Origin: an uncultured Alphaproteobacteria bacterium
GTDB lineage: Bacteria; Pseudomonadota; Alphaproteobacteria; Micropepsales; Micropepsaceae
NCBI GenBank assembly: GCA_902826695.1
Contig: CADEFU010000004.1
Location: 296,266-360,265, forward strand
DNA: 64,000 bases
Direction of reading: 5' to 3'
Below are positions 36,351 through 48,791 of this stretch, piece by piece. A program made the translations under genes and the position numbers. The notes below the pieces were generated by a model, which saw nothing but the letters and a program-made list of their open reading frames with translations, did not search any database and was not told the origin of the DNA. Position 1 is the stretch's first letter. Each line of letters starts with the position of its first letter.

Positions 36351-37684
36351 GTGCCCCGCGGACTCTTGAAGCGGGCCTTTTTGATCAGGCCTTCGTATTG
36401 ATGCGCAAGCAGGTGGCTATGAATCTGCGCGACGGTATCCATCGTCACCGACACGATAATCAGGAATGAAGTGCCGCCCAGCAGGATCAAGTTGCCGCCG
36501 TATCCGGCGAGAATCCACTCCGGAATGATGCACACCAGCACCAAATAACCAGCCCCGAGAACGGTCAACCGCGTCAGCACGTAGTCGATGTACTCCGCCG
36601 TCTTTTTGCCCGGCCGGATGCCCGGAATGAACCCGCCGTACTTCTTCAAATTGTCGGCGGTCTCGGTCGGATTGAAAACCACGGCCGTATAGAAGAACGC
36701 GAAGAACGCGATCAGAACGCCGTAAAGCAGCATATAGAGCGGCTGCCCATGATTGAGCAGGCGGACAGTTTCCGTGAGCCAGTCGGGCGCATTCTGCGCA
36801 TTGAACTGCGCGATCGTGGTCGGCAGCACCAACAGCGAAGATGCGAAGATCGGCGGGATCACGCCCGCAGTATTGATCTTGAGCGGCAAGTGCGAACTGT
36901 CGCCACCCATCATACGGTTGCCCACTTGGCGTTTGGGGTACTGCACCAAGAGACGCCGCTGCGCGCGTTCGACATAGACAATGGAGATAATCACCGCCAC
37001 AACGAGTGCATACAGGAAGATCGCCGAAAGCCACGAAATCGCGCCGGTCTCTGCCATCGTCATCGTGCTGGCAAACCCTTGCAGCAGGTTCGCGACGATG
37101 CCGGCAAAAATGATCAGCGATACGCCGTTACCGATCCCACGCGACGTGATCTGCTCGCCGAGCCACATCAGGAACATAACGCCGCCCGTCAACGTCACGA
37201 CGGTGGACAGTTGGAACATAAAGCCGGGGTTAAGGACGAGCCCTTGGCTTGCCTCGAGCCCGCGCGCAATCGCGTAAGACTGCACGACCGCAAGCACGAC
37301 CGTCAGGTAGCGCGTATACTGGTTGATCGTTCGCCGACCGGCCTCGCCTTCCTTCTTCAGCCGCTCAAGCGTCGGACTGACCGTCGCCATGACCTGCATG
37401 ATGATCGAGGCCGAGATATAGGGCATCACGTTCAGCGCGAAGATCGCCATACGCTCCACCGCACCGCCCGACATCATGTTGAACATGCCCAGGATACCCT
37501 GGGTCTGCTGCTCCATGATGCGCGCGAGTTGGATGGGGTCGAGACCCGGCATCGGAATGAACGTGCCGAGCCGATAAACGATGAGCGCACCCAGCGTGAA
37601 CCAGATACGCTTTTGCAGCTCTTCGGCCTTGGAGAACGCCGACCAATTGACATTGGCGGCGAGTTGTTCGGCGGCTGACGCCAT
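36347..37684 (-). CDS. secY: Preprotein translocase subunit SecY
   Basis: The 445-residue protein has about ten transmembrane helices, opening with the cytosolic SAFSKAEELQKRIWFTLGALIVYRLGTFIPMPG. The plug and pore-ring region is in NVMPYISASIIMQ. With SecE and SecG it forms the membrane channel for secreted and inserted proteins; secE lies at 63,570-63,839. It is followed by adk with overlap and preceded by rplO across 62 nt. Confidence 0.98.
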   Translation of the reverse strand: MASAAEQLAANVNWSAFSKAEELQKRIWFTLGALIVYRLGTFIPMPGLDPIQLARIMEQQTQGILGMFNMMSGGAVERMAIFALNVMPYISASIIMQVMATVSPTLERLKKEGEAGRRTINQYTRYLTVVLAVVQSYAIARGLEASQGLVLNPGFMFQLSTVVTLTGGVMFLMWLGEQITSRGIGNGVSLIIFAGIVANLLQGFASTMTMAETGAISWLSAIFLYALVVAVIISIVYVERAQRRLLVQYPKRQVGNRMMGGDSSHLPLKINTAGVIPPIFASSLLVLPTTIAQFNAQNAPDWLTETVRLLNHGQPLYMLLYGVLIAFFAFFYTAVVFNPTETADNLKKYGGFIPGIRPGKKTAEYIDYVLTRLTVLGAGYLVLVCIIPEWILAGYGGNLILLGGTSFLIIVSVTMDTVAQIHSHLLAHQYEGLIKKARFKSPRGT

Positions 37685-37746
37685 TAGCGATCACTCCTAG
37701 AGCGCGGGGACGACCCCGCCATTGCACCTCAGCCGCACGCCTGTTC

Positions 37747-38328
37747 TTACGCCTTTTTCGCCTGCAAGGCGGCCGAGGCGCGTTCCTCACGCTTCTTGGC
37801 CGCTGTAACGCGCCGTTGAGCGCGCTTGCCCGGCGCACGATCCTTGCGGGTCACGTGCTTGGCCTTGACGCCGATGACCTTCACCGTGCCGCCAGCCTTT
37901 TTCACCGCTTCGATCGCGGCACCCGAGGCGTGCGCGACTTCCAGGTTTAGTTGGGTCTTCAACTCGCCTTTGCCAAGAAGGCGAACGCCGTCGCGTGCAC
38001 GACGGGCAATGCCCAGTGCTGCAAGTGCATCAGCATTCAGCGTCACGCCCGCCTTCAGCTTGCCGCTTTCGACGGCCTTCTGCAGCGTTCCTATGTTCAC
38101 TTCGGCGAATTCACGCGCAAAAATGTTGTTAAAGCCCCGCTTCGGGATGCGCATGTGCAATGGCATCTGGCCGCCTTCGAAGCCGAACATGCCGTGATGG
38201 CCTGTACGCGCCTTCTGGCCCTTAACGCCCTTACCCGACGTCTTGCCCTTACCCGAACCGCTGCCACGGCCAAGCCGCTTGAAGCGGTGGTGCGCACCTT
38301 CGTTGTCGCGGATTTCGTTGAGTTTCAT
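37747..38328 (-). CDS. rplO: 50S ribosomal protein L15
   Basis: The 193-residue protein begins [20 protein letters not shown], followed by the Gly/Lys-rich segment [18 protein letters not shown]. Most L15 proteins have about 145-165 residues; the excess is a Lys/Arg/Ala-rich C-terminal tail from about residue 155. No frameshift is apparent. Confidence 0.97.
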   Translation of the reverse strand: MKLNEIRDNEGAHHRFKRLGRGSGSGKGKTSGKGVKGQKARTGHHGMFGFEGGQMPLHMRIPKRGFNNIFAREFAEVNIGTLQKAVESGKLKAGVTLNADALAALGIARRARDGVRLLGKGELKTQLNLEVAHASGAAIEAVKKAGGTVKVIGVKAKHVTRKDRAPGKRAQRRVTAAKKREERASAALQAKKA

Positions 38329-38343
38329 TGTCGTAGCTTTCGT

Positions 38344-38559
38344 TTACGCGCCGTCGAGGACGCGCACCATGTGTCTGACTTTGCAGATCGCGCCCCACAC
38401 GGCGTCCGTGTTTTGCAGCGTCTTGCGGCGGTTGATCTTATCGAGGCCGAGGCCGATGAGCGTCTGACGTTGACCCTCTTCGCGGCGTGCAGGCGAGGCG
38501 ACCTGCTCGATCGTCACAGTCTTGCCCTTCGGGCGGCCGTCATTCGTACGCAGTGTCAT
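38344..38559 (-). CDS. rpmD: 50S ribosomal protein L30
   Basis: The 71-residue protein carries the conserved [20 protein letters not shown] and ends KVRHMVRVL. It is slightly longer than the usual 58-63 residues through an N-terminal leader ([14 protein letters not shown]). It lies between rpsE and rplO. Confidence 0.96.
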   Translation of the reverse strand: MTLRTNDGRPKGKTVTIEQVASPARREEGQRQTLIGLGLDKINRRKTLQNTDAVWGAICKVRHMVRVLDGA

Positions 38560-38564
38560 CTCGA

Positions 38565-39200
38565 TTACTCCGTCGCCGCTTCAACAGCCGCACCGCCGCC
38601 ACGGCGAGCCGTCAGAATTTCGGCCACCGACTTGCCGCGCTTGTTGGCCACCATCTTCGGGCTCAATTGCTGCTTCAGTGCGTCGAACGTAGCGCGCACC
38701 ATGTTGTAGGGGTTCGACGAACCAACCGACTTCGCAACAACGTCGTGCACGCCGAGCGCATCGAACACAGCGCGCAGCGGACCGCCGGCGATGATACCCG
38801 TGCCGACAGGTGCCGGGCGCAGCGTGACCTTTCCCGCACCCCAACGGCCGTTCACTTCATGATGCAGCGTGCGGCCCTCGCGCAGAGGAATACGCACGAG
38901 CGACTTCTTCGCCGCTTCAGTCGCCTTGCGCACGGCTTCCGGCACTTCGCGGGCCTTACCGTGACCGAATCCCACGCGACCCTTCTGGTCGCCAACGACG
39001 ACGAGCGCCGCAAACCCGAAGCGCTTACCACCCTTCACCACCTTCGCGACGCGGTTGATGTGCACGAGCTTGTCAACGAGTTCGCTCCGCTCACCACCAC
39101 GATCGCCACCGCGGTCGCGCCCACGACCGCCGCCGTCGCGATCACCACCGCCGCGGCGTCCGCGACGTGGTTGGTCTTGCTGTTGCTCTCCACCGGACAT
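38565..39200 (-). CDS. rpsE: 30S ribosomal protein S5 with RG-rich N-terminal extension
   Basis: The 211-residue protein has the S5 core ([20 protein letters not shown], then [17 protein letters not shown]). A preceding 38-residue Arg/Gly/Asp repeat extension ([20 protein letters not shown]) is low in complexity and may bind RNA. S5 helps decoding fidelity and is near the mRNA entry. Confidence 0.97.
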   Translation of the reverse strand: MSGGEQQQDQPRRGRRGGGDRDGGGRGRDRGGDRGGERSELVDKLVHINRVAKVVKGGKRFGFAALVVVGDQKGRVGFGHGKAREVPEAVRKATEAAKKSLVRIPLREGRTLHHEVNGRWGAGKVTLRPAPVGTGIIAGGPLRAVFDALGVHDVVAKSVGSSNPYNMVRATFDALKQQLSPKMVANKRGKSVAEILTARRGGGAAVEAATE

Positions 39201-39214
39201 CGGTCAAAATCCTC

Positions 39215-39586
39215 TTAGAATCTGAGCCCGCCTTCGCGGGCTGCATCGCCGAGCGCTTTCACTCGGCCGTGATAGATGTAGCCACCGCGATCGAAGACGA
39301 CGTCGGTAACGCCGACCTTCTTCGCGCGCTGCGCCACCAGTTTGCCCACGACCGCGGCCGCGTCTTTGTCGCTGCCCTTCGCTTTGGTGAGCGCCTTCTT
39401 CGTCTCTTCGTCCATCGTCGAAGCGGAGGCGAGTGTAACGCCTTTCACATCGTCGATAACTTGCGCGTAAATGTGCTTCGACGAGCGGAACACGGACAGC
39501 CGCGGACGCAAGCCCGAAACCTTGCGCAACTTGAAACGCGCACGGCGCTGACGCCGCTCGAACAATTCTTGCCGGTTGAGTGCCAT
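39215..39586 (-). CDS. rplR: 50S ribosomal protein L18
   Basis: The 123-residue protein contains [20 protein letters not shown] and ends [18 protein letters not shown], the conserved 5S rRNA-binding C-terminus. Gene order rplF-rplR-rpsE is standard. Confidence 0.98.
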   Translation of the reverse strand: MALNRQELFERRQRRARFKLRKVSGLRPRLSVFRSSKHIYAQVIDDVKGVTLASASTMDEETKKALTKAKGSDKDAAAVVGKLVAQRAKKVGVTDVVFDRGGYIYHGRVKALGDAAREGGLRF

Positions 39587-39595
39587 GGCTGCCTC

Positions 39596-40129
39596 TTACT
39601 TCTTCTTGCCTTCTTTACGCCGGATCTTCTCACCTGCGTATTTGATGCCCTTGCCCTTGTAGGGTTCCGGGCGACGGAAGCCGCGAATCTCGGCCGCGAC
39701 TTGACCAACCTTCTGCTTGTCGGAACCCGACACGAGGATCAGCGTTGGCTTTTCGCACTTGATGTCGATGCCCGCCGGGATCGGATAGATCACGTCGTGG
39801 CTATAGCCGAGCTGCAGCTGAAGGTTCTTGCCCTGCACCGCTGCGCGGAAACCGACGCCGGCGATCTCAAGCTGCTGCGCATAACCCTTCGACACACCTT
39901 CGACCAGGTTGTTGACCAGCGTACGCTGCAGGCCCCACTTGGCGCGCAGATCGTCGGTCATTTCCCTCGGTGCCACCGTGACGCCGGTCTTATCGACGGT
40001 AACGTCGATGCCTTCGACCAAGCGCAGCGAAAGCTCACCCTTTGGGCCCTTCACTTTAACTTCGCGGTCTTTGACGGTCGCCGTCACGCCCGTAGGCAGC
40101 GGCACCGGTTTCTTACCAATACGAGACAT
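39596..40129 (-). CDS. rplF: 50S ribosomal protein L6
   Basis: The 177-residue protein has two related alpha/beta domains and the end [25 protein letters not shown]6 sits at the base of the L12 stalk near the factor-binding site. Length is standard. Confidence 0.98.
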   Translation of the reverse strand: MSRIGKKPVPLPTGVTATVKDREVKVKGPKGELSLRLVEGIDVTVDKTGVTVAPREMTDDLRAKWGLQRTLVNNLVEGVSKGYAQQLEIAGVGFRAAVQGKNLQLQLGYSHDVIYPIPAGIDIKCEKPTLILVSGSDKQKVGQVAAEIRGFRRPEPYKGKGIKYAGEKIRRKEGKKK

Positions 40130-40159
40130 ATCCCTATCCTTCCCGCGCCCGTTTGCTCT

Positions 40160-40558
40160 CTAGAACACGTGACACAGAATTTCGCCGCCCACGTTCTGCT
40201 CGCGAGCCAACGCGTCCGACATGACGCCCTTCGGCGTCGACAAAATCGAAATACCAAGACCGTTACGAACGGGCTTGAGTTCCTTGATCGAAGAGTAAAC
40301 GCGGCGGCCCGGCGTGGACACGCGGCGAATCTCTTTGATCACCGGCTTGCCGTCGAAATACTTGAGTTCGATTTCGAACTCCGGCTTCGACTGCGTATGG
40401 GTTACCTCGGCGTAGCCGCGGATATAGCCCTCCCCGGCCAGCACATCGAGCACGCGGCCGCGCAGCTTCGATGCAGGCGCTGAGATCTTCGCCAAGCCGC
40501 GCTCCTGACCGTTGCGGATGCGGGTCAAAAGATCGCCAATGGGATCGTTGATCGACAT
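40160..40558 (-). CDS. rpsH: 30S ribosomal protein S8
   Basis: The 132-residue protein starts [18 protein letters not shown] and ends [29 protein letters not shown]8 nucleates the 16S central domain. In E. coli it also represses the spc operon; no target structure was sought here. Confidence 0.98.
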   Translation of the reverse strand: MSINDPIGDLLTRIRNGQERGLAKISAPASKLRGRVLDVLAGEGYIRGYAEVTHTQSKPEFEIELKYFDGKPVIKEIRRVSTPGRRVYSSIKELKPVRNGLGISILSTPKGVMSDALAREQNVGGEILCHVF

Positions 40559-40571
40559 TATCTTCTTCCCC

Positions 40572-40877
40572 TTACCAGCTCGACTTGACCATGCCCGGGA
40601 TCAACCCGTGCGCAGCCAGCTCGCGCAGCTTAATGCGGCACATCTTCAGCTTGCGGTAGTTGCCGCGCGAACGGCCCGTCAGCTCACAGCGATTGCGGAT
40701 ACGAACCGGCGCCGAGTTGCGGGGCAGTTCGGCAAGCTTGAGCCGAGCCGCGAAACGCTCTTCCGGAGGCAGCGACATGTTGTTCGCCGTTTCCTTCAGC
40801 TTCGCGCGTTTGCCCGCAAAGCGCTTCACGAGCCGCTCACGCCGCTTGTTCTTTTCAATCGAACTCTGTTTCGCCAT
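40572..40877 (-). CDS. rpsN: 30S ribosomal protein S14
   Basis: The 101-residue protein ends [33 protein letters not shown] and lacks the CxxC zinc pairs, so it is the zinc-independent long form. Length and context are standard. Confidence 0.98.
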   Translation of the reverse strand: MAKQSSIEKNKRRERLVKRFAGKRAKLKETANNMSLPPEERFAARLKLAELPRNSAPVRIRNRCELTGRSRGNYRKLKMCRIKLRELAAHGLIPGMVKSSW

Positions 40878-40900
40878 TTCGTGTTCGTCCTAAATATTCG

Positions 40901-41647
40901 TCACTTCGCAAACGGCATCTGGAACCCAGACAGGAGCACCTGGGCTTCTTCATCCGTCTTCGCGGTGGTGCAGATGGTGATGTCCATGCCCCACGCCGTG
41001 TCGATCTTGTCGTAGTCGATCTCCTGGAACACGATGTGCTCCTTCAGACCCATTGAATAGTTGCCGCGTCCGTCGAAGCTCTTCGCGCTCACGCCCCGGA
41101 AGTCGCGGACGCGAGGCAGAGCGACCGTAATCAAGCGATCGAGGAAGTCGTACATCCGGTCCTTCCGCAGCGTGACTTTACAGCCGAGCGGCATGTTCTC
41201 GCGAACCTTGAAGTTCGAGATGGCGATGCGGGCCTTCGTGATAACGGGCTTCTGCCCGGCGATCAGAGCAAGGTCGCGCACTGCAGACTGAATCTTCTTC
41301 GTGTCCGCGGTCGTCTCGCCGACGCCCATGTTGATCACGATCTTGTCGAGCTTCGGCACCTGCATCGGATTCTTGTAACCGAACTTCTCGATCAGCTGCT
41401 TCCGTACGACGTCGTGGTAGCGCTTCTTCTGCCGCGGAACGTACTTCTCGCCGGCGGCGAGCTTCACGCCCTTCGCGCGTTGCGCTTCCGTTTGCGACGT
41501 GACGGCAGGGCCCGTGGCTTCCGCCTTCGCACCCTTCGCCTTTCTCTCGGCGCGCTTCTCTTCGGTCTTCGACGGCGGCGGACCCTTCGCGCCCGTCGCT
41601 TCGCCTTCACCCTTGGCCTTTTTGCCCTTGGTTTCTTTCTCAGACAT
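40901..41647 (-). CDS. rplE: 50S ribosomal protein L5 with long N-terminal extension
   Basis: The core (from about residue 68, [25 protein letters not shown]) matches L5, which binds 5S rRNA. The total is 248 residues against about 180 normally. The extra 67 residues are Lys/Glu/Ala-rich ([20 protein letters not shown]). The ATG at 41647 lies inside the rplX end (8-nt overlap) with GGGGA 8 nt upstream, supporting the long form. No Met start lies near the core. Confidence 0.96.
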   Translation of the reverse strand: MSEKETKGKKAKGEGEATGAKGPPPSKTEEKRAERKAKGAKAEATGPAVTSQTEAQRAKGVKLAAGEKYVPRQKKRYHDVVRKQLIEKFGYKNPMQVPKLDKIVINMGVGETTADTKKIQSAVRDLALIAGQKPVITKARIAISNFKVRENMPLGCKVTLRKDRMYDFLDRLITVALPRVRDFRGVSAKSFDGRGNYSMGLKEHIVFQEIDYDKIDTAWGMDITICTTAKTDEEAQVLLSGFQMPFAK

Positions 41648-41975
41648 CGATCACTTCCCCGGACTTCTTCGCAAAGCGAACCTTGCGGCCGTCCTGCAGC
41701 GTCTTGAACCCGATGCGCGTCGGCCCGCCGGTCTTCGGATCGATATGCGCAATATTCGAAATGTGCACGGGCGCTTCCTTGGTGACGATGCCACCTTGGC
41801 TGCGCGCCGATTGCTTCGTGTGGCGCTTGACCATGTTCACGCCTTGGATCAGCACGCGGTCCTCATCGGGATAGACCTTCAGGATCTGTCCCGTGCGCGC
41901 CGCACCGCCGCCACGTTTCCGCTCTTCACCCGCAACCACGATTACGCGGTCGCCCTTTTTAAACTTCGCAGCCAT
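41640..41975 (-). CDS. rplX: 50S ribosomal protein L24
   Basis: The 111-residue protein has a KOW motif near the start ([20 protein letters not shown]) and a basic middle ([17 protein letters not shown]). L24 starts 50S assembly by binding 23S domain I. It overlaps rplN by 1 nt and rplE by 8 nt. Confidence 0.98.
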   Translation of the reverse strand: MAAKFKKGDRVIVVAGEERKRGGGAARTGQILKVYPDEDRVLIQGVNMVKRHTKQSARSQGGIVTKEAPVHISNIAHIDPKTGGPTRIGFKTLQDGRKVRFAKKSGEVIDV

Positions 41976-42343
41976 TAGAGGACCTCCGGCGCGAGCGAGA
42001 CGATCTTCATGTGGTTCTTGGCGCGAAGTTCGCGCGTAACCGGTCCGAAGATGCGCGTGCCCACGGGCTCGCCTTGGTTGTTGATCAAAACCGCCGCATT
42101 ACGGTCGAAGCGAATGCAGCTCCCGTCCGGGCGGCGCACTTCTTTCGCGGTGCGCACGACGACGGCCTTCATGACGTCGCCCTTCTTCACCTTGCCACGC
42201 GGAATCGCTTCCTTGATGGAGACGACGATAACGTCGCCGACGGTGGCATAACGGCGCTGGGCACCGCCGATCACCTTGATACACATGACGCGCCGCGCAC
42301 CCGAGTTGTCGGCAACGTCCAAATTGGTGGTCATCTGAATCAT
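41975..42343 (-). CDS. rplN: 50S ribosomal protein L14
   Basis: The ATG at 42343 gives the standard 122 residues beginning [21 protein letters not shown]; the longer frame to 42433 overlaps rpsQ. The end [16 protein letters not shown] type (here [17 protein letters not shown]) is typical. L14 lies at the subunit interface. Confidence 0.98.
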   Translation of the reverse strand: MIQMTTNLDVADNSGARRVMCIKVIGGAQRRYATVGDVIVVSIKEAIPRGKVKKGDVMKAVVVRTAKEVRRPDGSCIRFDRNAAVLINNQGEPVGTRIFGPVTRELRAKNHMKIVSLAPEVL

Positions 42344-42366
42344 GGGCGTGGCGCCTTCGTGTTCCC

Positions 42367-42615
42367 TTAAGCCTTCGACGCAGCGGCGTCGTAGAGCACT
42401 TCCCAACGCTTCAACTTCGACATCGGGCGGCACTCCTGAATGCGCACGGTGTCGCCCGACTTGAAGCGAGCCTGTTCGTCATGCGCGTGATAGCGCTTCG
42501 AGCGGCGCAGCGTCTTGCCGAGAACCGGATGGATGAACCGGCGCTCAACCTCGACGACGACCGTCTTTTTATTCTTGTCGCTTACAACGACGCCTTGGAG
42601 AATTCTTTTCGGCAT
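42367..42615 (-). CDS. rpsQ: 30S ribosomal protein S17
   Basis: The ATG at 42615 gives 82 residues, [21 protein letters not shown] onwards, the normal length; the frame to 42678 overlaps rpmC. The core contains [21 protein letters not shown]17 is an early 16S-binding protein. Confidence 0.98.
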   Translation of the reverse strand: MPKRILQGVVVSDKNKKTVVVEVERRFIHPVLGKTLRRSKRYHAHDEQARFKSGDTVRIQECRPMSKLKRWEVLYDAAASKA

Positions 42616-42622
42616 TGTGGTC

Positions 42623-42841
42623 TCAAGCTTTCGCCTTCGCCCGCGACTTCTCGCCGAGGACGGTGTTGATCTTTGCAATCGTGCGGCGCACGACGCGCAC
42701 GCGCGCTGTCTTCTCGAGCTGCCCCGTCGCCTTCTGGAAGCGCAGGTTGAACTGCTCCTTCAAGAGCTTCGTGCGCTCCTCCGACAATTGATCCGGCGAC
42801 AATGCGCGGAAGTCGGTGGCCGATGTCTTTGCTTTTGCCAT
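42623..42841 (-). CDS. rpmC: 50S ribosomal protein L29
   Basis: The 72-residue helical hairpin contains [26 protein letters not shown]29 borders the peptide exit tunnel and contacts the signal recognition particle. Length is standard. Confidence 0.97.
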   Translation of the reverse strand: MAKAKTSATDFRALSPDQLSEERTKLLKEQFNLRFQKATGQLEKTARVRVVRRTIAKINTVLGEKSRAKAKA

Positions 42842-42853
42842 CTCTTGACGCCT

Positions 42854-43273
42854 CTAATCCGTATGACCCAGACGCGCGACGAACTTCGTCTTGATGGGCA
42901 ACTTGGCCGCCGCAAGGCTCAGCGCTTCCTTTGCTGTCGCGGTGTTTACACCGTCAACCTCAAACAACACGCGGCCCGGCTTTACGCGGCACGCCCAAAA
43001 CTCAGGCGCGCCCTTACCGGCACCCATGCGGACTTCCGCCGGCTTCTTCGAAACCGGAATATCCGGGAACATCCGGATCCACACGCGGCCTTGGCGCTTC
43101 ATCGCGCGGGTGATCGCGCGGCGCGCCGCTTCGATCTGCCGCGCGGTGATGCGATCGGGTTCCATCGCCTTCAGGCCGAACTCGCCGAAGTCGAGCTTGT
43201 TGGCCGACGTCGCCTTGCCGTGAATGCGGCCTTTGAATTGCTTGCGGTACTTAGACCGTTTCGGTTGCAGCAT
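42854..43273 (-). CDS. rplP: 50S ribosomal protein L16
   Basis: The 139-residue protein starts [19 protein letters not shown] and has [22 protein letters not shown]16 helps shape the A site of the 50S subunit. Length is standard. Confidence 0.98.
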   Translation of the reverse strand: MLQPKRSKYRKQFKGRIHGKATSANKLDFGEFGLKAMEPDRITARQIEAARRAITRAMKRQGRVWIRMFPDIPVSKKPAEVRMGAGKGAPEFWACRVKPGRVLFEVDGVNTATAKEALSLAAAKLPIKTKFVARLGHTD

Positions 43274-43290
43274 CGTTCAGTTCCAAATCT

Positions 43291-44010
43291 CTAGCCTGGC
43301 GCCGGGGCTGGACGCGGCGTGCGGGCCTGACCGCCTTGCTCCTGCGCTTCGCTCAAGCGTTTGTCTTGGGCCATCGGGTCGTGTTCCATGATCTCGCCCT
43401 TAAACACCCACACTTTCACGCCGCAGGTGCCGTAAGCGGTCTTGGCCGTCGCAATGCCAAAGTCGATGTCCGCCCGCAGCGTGTGAAGCGGCACGCGGCC
43501 TTCGCGGTACCACTCAACGCGCGCGATTTCCGCACCACCAAGACGGCCGCCGCAGTTGATACGAATACCAAGCGCGCCCAGCTTCAGCGCCGACTGCACC
43601 GCGCGCTTCATGGCGCGACGGAACGAAACGCGGCGTTCGAGCTGCTGCGCAATGCTCTCGGCGATCAAATGCGCGTCGACTTCCGGCTTGCGGATCTCGA
43701 CGATGTTCAGGTGCACTTCCGACTTCGTGAACTTGCCGAGGTCGCTCTTCAGCTTCTCGATGTCCGCGCCCTTCTTGCCGATGACGACGCCCGGACGTGC
43801 CGAGTGAATCGTCACGCGGCACTTCTTGTGCGGGCGCTCGATGATGATGCGCGCGACGCCGGCCTGCTTCAGCTTGTCGAGCAGGTACTCGCGAATCTTG
43901 AGGTCTTCGTGCAACAGCTGTCCGTACTCGCGGCGATCCGCAAACCAGCGCGAATCCCAAGTGCGGTTGATGCCGAGGCGAAGCCCGACGGGGTTTACTT
44001 TTTGACCCAT
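43291..44010 (-). CDS. rpsC: 30S ribosomal protein S3
   Basis: The 239-residue protein opens [20 protein letters not shown] and contains a KH domain with [26 protein letters not shown]3 is part of the mRNA entry helicase site. The tail after residue 215 is a variable Gln/Pro/Ala-rich region. It overlaps rplV by 1 nt. Confidence 0.98.
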   Translation of the reverse strand: MGQKVNPVGLRLGINRTWDSRWFADRREYGQLLHEDLKIREYLLDKLKQAGVARIIIERPHKKCRVTIHSARPGVVIGKKGADIEKLKSDLGKFTKSEVHLNIVEIRKPEVDAHLIAESIAQQLERRVSFRRAMKRAVQSALKLGALGIRINCGGRLGGAEIARVEWYREGRVPLHTLRADIDFGIATAKTAYGTCGVKVWVFKGEIMEHDPMAQDKRLSEAQEQGGQARTPRPAPAPG

Positions 44011-44465
44011 TACGCGGCCTCCTTCTTAGCCGCTTCCGGCTTTTTCTTCGCGGCGGGCTTACCTTTGCCCTTTGCTTTCTTTGCCTTCTTTTCCTGCTTC
44101 TCTTCGCGCACGACGATCGTGAGCTCCGAGAACGGCTTCAGGATGCGAGCACCCTTACCGCGGCCGCGCGCATGGAAGCGCTTCAGCACCATGTCCTTGC
44201 CGGTCCAGGCCTTCGCGACGACCAGGTCGTCGACATCGAGGTTGTGGTTGTTCTCTGCGTTCGCGACAGCGGACTTCAAAATCTTCAAGACGTCGTTCGC
44301 GACGCGCTTGTTCGAGAACGTGAGATCTGCGATCGCACGATCGACCTTCTTGCCCGCAATCATGTTGGCAATCAGGTTCAGCTTGTATTGCGACGAGCGG
44401 ATCATGCGGCCGATGGCTTGCGCCTCGTTATCGCCCAAACCGCGCTCTCTAGATGGCTTGCTCAT
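44010..44465 (-). CDS. rplV: 50S ribosomal protein L22
   Basis: The 151-residue protein has the core [16 protein letters not shown] and the tunnel-lining hairpin with [23 protein letters not shown] Lys/Ala-rich tail (about 25 residues, [20 protein letters not shown]) extends beyond the usual end. Confidence 0.98.
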   Translation of the reverse strand: MSKPSRERGLGDNEAQAIGRMIRSSQYKLNLIANMIAGKKVDRAIADLTFSNKRVANDVLKILKSAVANAENNHNLDVDDLVVAKAWTGKDMVLKRFHARGRGKGARILKPFSELTIVVREEKQEKKAKKAKGKGKPAAKKKPEAAKKEAA

Positions 44466-44746
44466 CAGGCCCTCTTGACTTTCTTGTCGCCGCCCGAGTG
44501 GCCGTGGAAGGTGCGCGTCGGCGAGAACTCGCCGAACTTGTGACCAACCATTTCTTCGCTCACGAGAACGGGGATGTGCTTGTGCCCGTTGTAGACACCA
44601 AAGGTCAGACCGACGAACTGCGGCAGGATCGTGGAACGCCGGCTCCAGATCTTGATCACATCGCGGCGGCCGGATTTGTGCGCGGCTTCTGCCTTCTTGA
44701 GCAGAAAGCCGTCAACGAACGGACCCTTCCAGACTGAACGTGCCAT
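44465..44746 (-). CDS. rpsS: 30S ribosomal protein S19
   Basis: The 93-residue protein starts [20 protein letters not shown] and ends [18 protein letters not shown]19 lies at the 30S head contacting S13. Length is standard and it overlaps rplV by 1 nt. Confidence 0.98.
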   Translation of the reverse strand: MARSVWKGPFVDGFLLKKAEAAHKSGRRDVIKIWSRRSTILPQFVGLTFGVYNGHKHIPVLVSEEMVGHKFGEFSPTRTFHGHSGGDKKVKRA

Positions 44747-44753
44747 GACGCCC

Positions 44754-45590
44754 TTAGCCCTTCTTCTTCAGGTGACGCGTGGTCACGATCAATTTCGACG
44801 TGCGCTTGTTCGAGCGCGTCTTCATGCCCTTCGTGAACTTACCCCACGGGGTTACCGGGATACGGCCACCCTTCGTACGGCCTTCACCACCACCGTGCGG
44901 GTGATCGATCGGGTTCATCGCGGTACCGCGAACCGACGGGCGCTTGCCCTTCCAGACGTTGCGGCCGGCTTTGCCGATCACGACGTTCATATGATCCGGA
45001 TTCGAGACTGCGCCGACCGTCGCCATGCACTCCAAACGAACCTTTCGGGTCTCGCCCGAGTTCAGACGCAGAATGGCGTAGCCTTGGTCGCGGCCGACGA
45101 ACTGCACATACGTGCCCGCCGAACGCGCGATCTTTCCGCCGGCGCCCGCTTTGAATTCGACGTTGTGCACGATCGTACCAACCGGCATCGCCGACAGCGG
45201 CATCGCATTGCCGGGCTTCACGTCGGCTTTCGGACCGGAGATCACCTTGTCGCCAACGCCCAAACGCTGCGGCGCGATGATGTAGGTTTGCTCGCCGTCC
45301 GGATACTTGATCAGCGCAATGAACGACGAACGGTTCGGGTCATACTCGATCCGCTCGACCGTGCCTTCGACGTCGAACTTGCGACGCTTGAAGTCGATCA
45401 CGCGGTACAGCTTCTTGTGCCCGCCGCCGCGCCAGCGCGTCGTGATACGACCCGTGTTATTGCGGCCGCCGTATTCCTTCTGCGGCTCCGTCAAATGCTT
45501 CACGGGCCGGCCCTTGAAGAGCTGGCTGCGGTCGATCAGCACCAATTGGCGCGTCGACGGCGTCGTGGGTCTGAAGGTCTTTAACGCCAT
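44754..45590 (-). CDS. rplB: 50S ribosomal protein L2
   Basis: The 278-residue protein contains the peptidyl-transferase-associated segment [20 protein letters not shown], including the conserved His. It starts [17 protein letters not shown]. It is needed for subunit association. Length is standard. Confidence 0.98.
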   Translation of the reverse strand: MALKTFRPTTPSTRQLVLIDRSQLFKGRPVKHLTEPQKEYGGRNNTGRITTRWRGGGHKKLYRVIDFKRRKFDVEGTVERIEYDPNRSSFIALIKYPDGEQTYIIAPQRLGVGDKVISGPKADVKPGNAMPLSAMPVGTIVHNVEFKAGAGGKIARSAGTYVQFVGRDQGYAILRLNSGETRKVRLECMATVGAVSNPDHMNVVIGKAGRNVWKGKRPSVRGTAMNPIDHPHGGGEGRTKGGRIPVTPWGKFTKGMKTRSNKRTSKLIVTTRHLKKKG

Positions 45591-45594
45591 AGTC

Positions 45595-45885
45595 TTAGAG
45601 CCCCGTCGTCACGTCGATCGTCGAACCTTCGGCCAAGGTCACGACCGCTTTCTTGATGTCGCTCCGCTGACCGAGACGGCCGCGGAACATCTTCTTCTTG
45701 CCCTTGGTCACGAGCGTGTTCACGCCCTTAACCTTCACCTTGAACAGCTCCTCGACCGCCTTCTTGATTTGCGGCTTGGTCGCGTCGTGCGGCACGCGGA
45801 ACACGACTTGATTGTGCTCCGACAGCTTCGTCGACTTCTCGGTGATCACCGGCGACAGGATCGCCTGATAGTTGGATTTCGTCAT
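45595..45885 (-). CDS. rplW: 50S ribosomal protein L23
   Basis: The 96-residue protein contains [20 protein letters not shown] and [21 protein letters not shown]23 is the docking site for trigger factor and SRP at the exit tunnel. It overlaps rplD by 4 nt. Confidence 0.98.
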   Translation of the reverse strand: MTKSNYQAILSPVITEKSTKLSEHNQVVFRVPHDATKPQIKKAVEELFKVKVKGVNTLVTKGKKKMFRGRLGQRSDIKKAVVTLAEGSTIDVTTGL

Positions 45886-46502
45886 TTCAAGCGCTCCTCA
45901 ATCGCGCTCAGCGCCGCCTTCGTCACGACCAACGTTTCGCGACGCAAGATGTCGAGCACGTTCAGGCCCTGAACCGGAAGCAAATCGATGTTCTTGATGT
46001 TGCGCGCCGCGCGCTCAAAACCGGTGTCGAATGCGGGACCGTCAACGATGACCGCGTTCTTGAGGCCAAGCTTGCCGAACGAGGCAACGACCTTTTTGGT
46101 CTTGGCTTCTTTAACCGTGGCCGCATCGAGAATGATCAGCTGGCCATCTTTTCTTTTTGCAGACAGGACCATCTTGAGGCCCAAGGCACGTACCTTCTTT
46201 GGTAGGTCGGTTTCTCGCGAACGAAGCACCGGACCCATCGCCTTAGCGCCGCCGCGGAACTGGCCGACCGCCGCTGCGCCGTGACGCGCTTGGCCCGTAC
46301 CCTTTTGCTTGTAAATCTTCTTCGTCGTGCGATCGACTTCCGAGCGCGTCAGCACGCGCGCTTGGCCCTTGTGGCGCTTGTTCTCTTGCCACTGCACCAC
46401 GCGCGCAAGAATGTCCTTGCGCGGCTCAACGCCAAACACGCCTTCCGACAGTTCGACCTCGCCGGCATTGCCGGCATCGAGGGTGACGACTTTAGCTTTC
46501 AT
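45882..46502 (-). CDS. rplD: 50S ribosomal protein L4
   Basis: The 206-residue protein carries the tunnel loop [27 protein letters not shown]. In E. coli L4 represses the S10 operon; the same role here is not evident. It lies 13 nt after rplC. Confidence 0.98.
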   Translation of the reverse strand: MKAKVVTLDAGNAGEVELSEGVFGVEPRKDILARVVQWQENKRHKGQARVLTRSEVDRTTKKIYKQKGTGQARHGAAAVGQFRGGAKAMGPVLRSRETDLPKKVRALGLKMVLSAKRKDGQLIILDAATVKEAKTKKVVASFGKLGLKNAVIVDGPAFDTGFERAARNIKNIDLLPVQGLNVLDILRRETLVVTKAALSAIEERLK

Positions 46503-46515
46503 ATCCGTCGCTCCC

Positions 46516-47211
46516 CTAAGCCGCCGCAGACGCCGCGGGCTTCTTCACCGCAGCAGGTTTCGGCGCTTCCTTAGGCAACGGACGCTTCACCGCGTCGCGC
46601 ACCATCACCCAGCTGCCCTTAGCGCCGGGAACACCGCCCTTGATCATGATAAGGCCGCGTTCCGGATCGACCTTCGCCACTTCGACGTTTTGCGTCGTGA
46701 CGAGGACCTGACCCATATGGCCGGCCATCTTCTTGCCCTTGAACGTCCGGCCCGGATCCTGACGGTTACCCGTCGAGCCCGGCGAACGGTGCGAGATCGA
46801 CACGCCGTGCGAGGCTTCCAAACCGCCGAAATTGTGGCGCTTCATAACGCCCGCAAAGCCCTTACCGATCGTGATGCCCGAGACGTCGACGATCTGTCCC
46901 GGTACGAAATGATCGGCCGTGATGTACGAGCCGACCTCGACGAGGTTGTCCGGCGACACCCGGAACTCGGCGACTTTGCGCTTCGGCTCGACCTGAGCCT
47001 TGGCGAAATGGCCGCGTTCGGCCTTCGTCACCCGCTTCACTTTGGCCAGGCCTGAGCCCAGCTGAAGCGCGGTGTAGCCGTCCTTTTCCTTCGTGCGTTG
47101 AGCCACGACCTGACAGCCGTCGAGCTTCAACACCGTGACGGGCACGTGGCGGCCGTCGTCTGTAAACAGACGCATCATGCCGACCTTCTGCGTTATCACC
47201 CCTGTGCGCAT
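46516..47211 (-). CDS. rplC: 50S ribosomal protein L3
   Basis: The ATG at 47211 begins [20 protein letters not shown] and gives 231 residues; the frame to 47256 would overlap rpsJ. The central loop [27 protein letters not shown] reaches the peptidyl transferase centre. The tail (about 20 residues, Pro/Ala/Lys-rich) is longer than usual. Confidence 0.97.
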   Translation of the reverse strand: MRTGVITQKVGMMRLFTDDGRHVPVTVLKLDGCQVVAQRTKEKDGYTALQLGSGLAKVKRVTKAERGHFAKAQVEPKRKVAEFRVSPDNLVEVGSYITADHFVPGQIVDVSGITIGKGFAGVMKRHNFGGLEASHGVSISHRSPGSTGNRQDPGRTFKGKKMAGHMGQVLVTTQNVEVAKVDPERGLIMIKGGVPGAKGSWVMVRDAVKRPLPKEAPKPAAVKKPAASAAA

Positions 47212-47233
47212 GGCGAGCGCCACCTTCTCTTCG

Positions 47234-47545
47234 TTATTGCAGCTTGATTTCGACACTGACCCCGGCCGCGAGGTCGAGCTTCATAAGAGCATCAACCGTT
47301 TGCGGCGTGGGATCGATGATGTCGAGCAGCCGCTTATGGGTGCGGATCTCGAACTGCTCGCGGCTCTTCTTATCGACGTGCGGCGAGCGGTTCACGGTGA
47401 ACTTCTCAATCCGGTTCGGAAGCGGGATCGGCCCACGCACGCGTGCACCGGTGCGCTTGGCCGTGTTTACGATCTCGCGCGTCGACACGTCGAGCACGCG
47501 ATGATCGTAGGCCTTGAGCCGGATGCGGATGTTTTGGCTTTGCAT
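47234..47545 (-). CDS. rpsJ: 30S ribosomal protein S10 / NusE
   Basis: The 103-residue protein starts [19 protein letters not shown] and ends VSVEIKLQ. Besides its ribosomal role, S10 (NusE) binds NusB and NusG in transcription antitermination. It begins the S10 operon just 30 nt after tuf, with no terminator between them. Confidence 0.98.
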   Translation of the reverse strand: MQSQNIRIRLKAYDHRVLDVSTREIVNTAKRTGARVRGPIPLPNRIEKFTVNRSPHVDKKSREQFEIRTHKRLLDIIDPTPQTVDALMKLDLAAGVSVEIKLQ

Positions 47546-47575
47546 GGGCCGTTCTTCCTAATTCGGATCTTCGAG

Positions 47576-48766
<1,191 letters not shown>

Positions 48767-48791
48767 TGGCGGTCTCCGTCCAGATCTGTCT

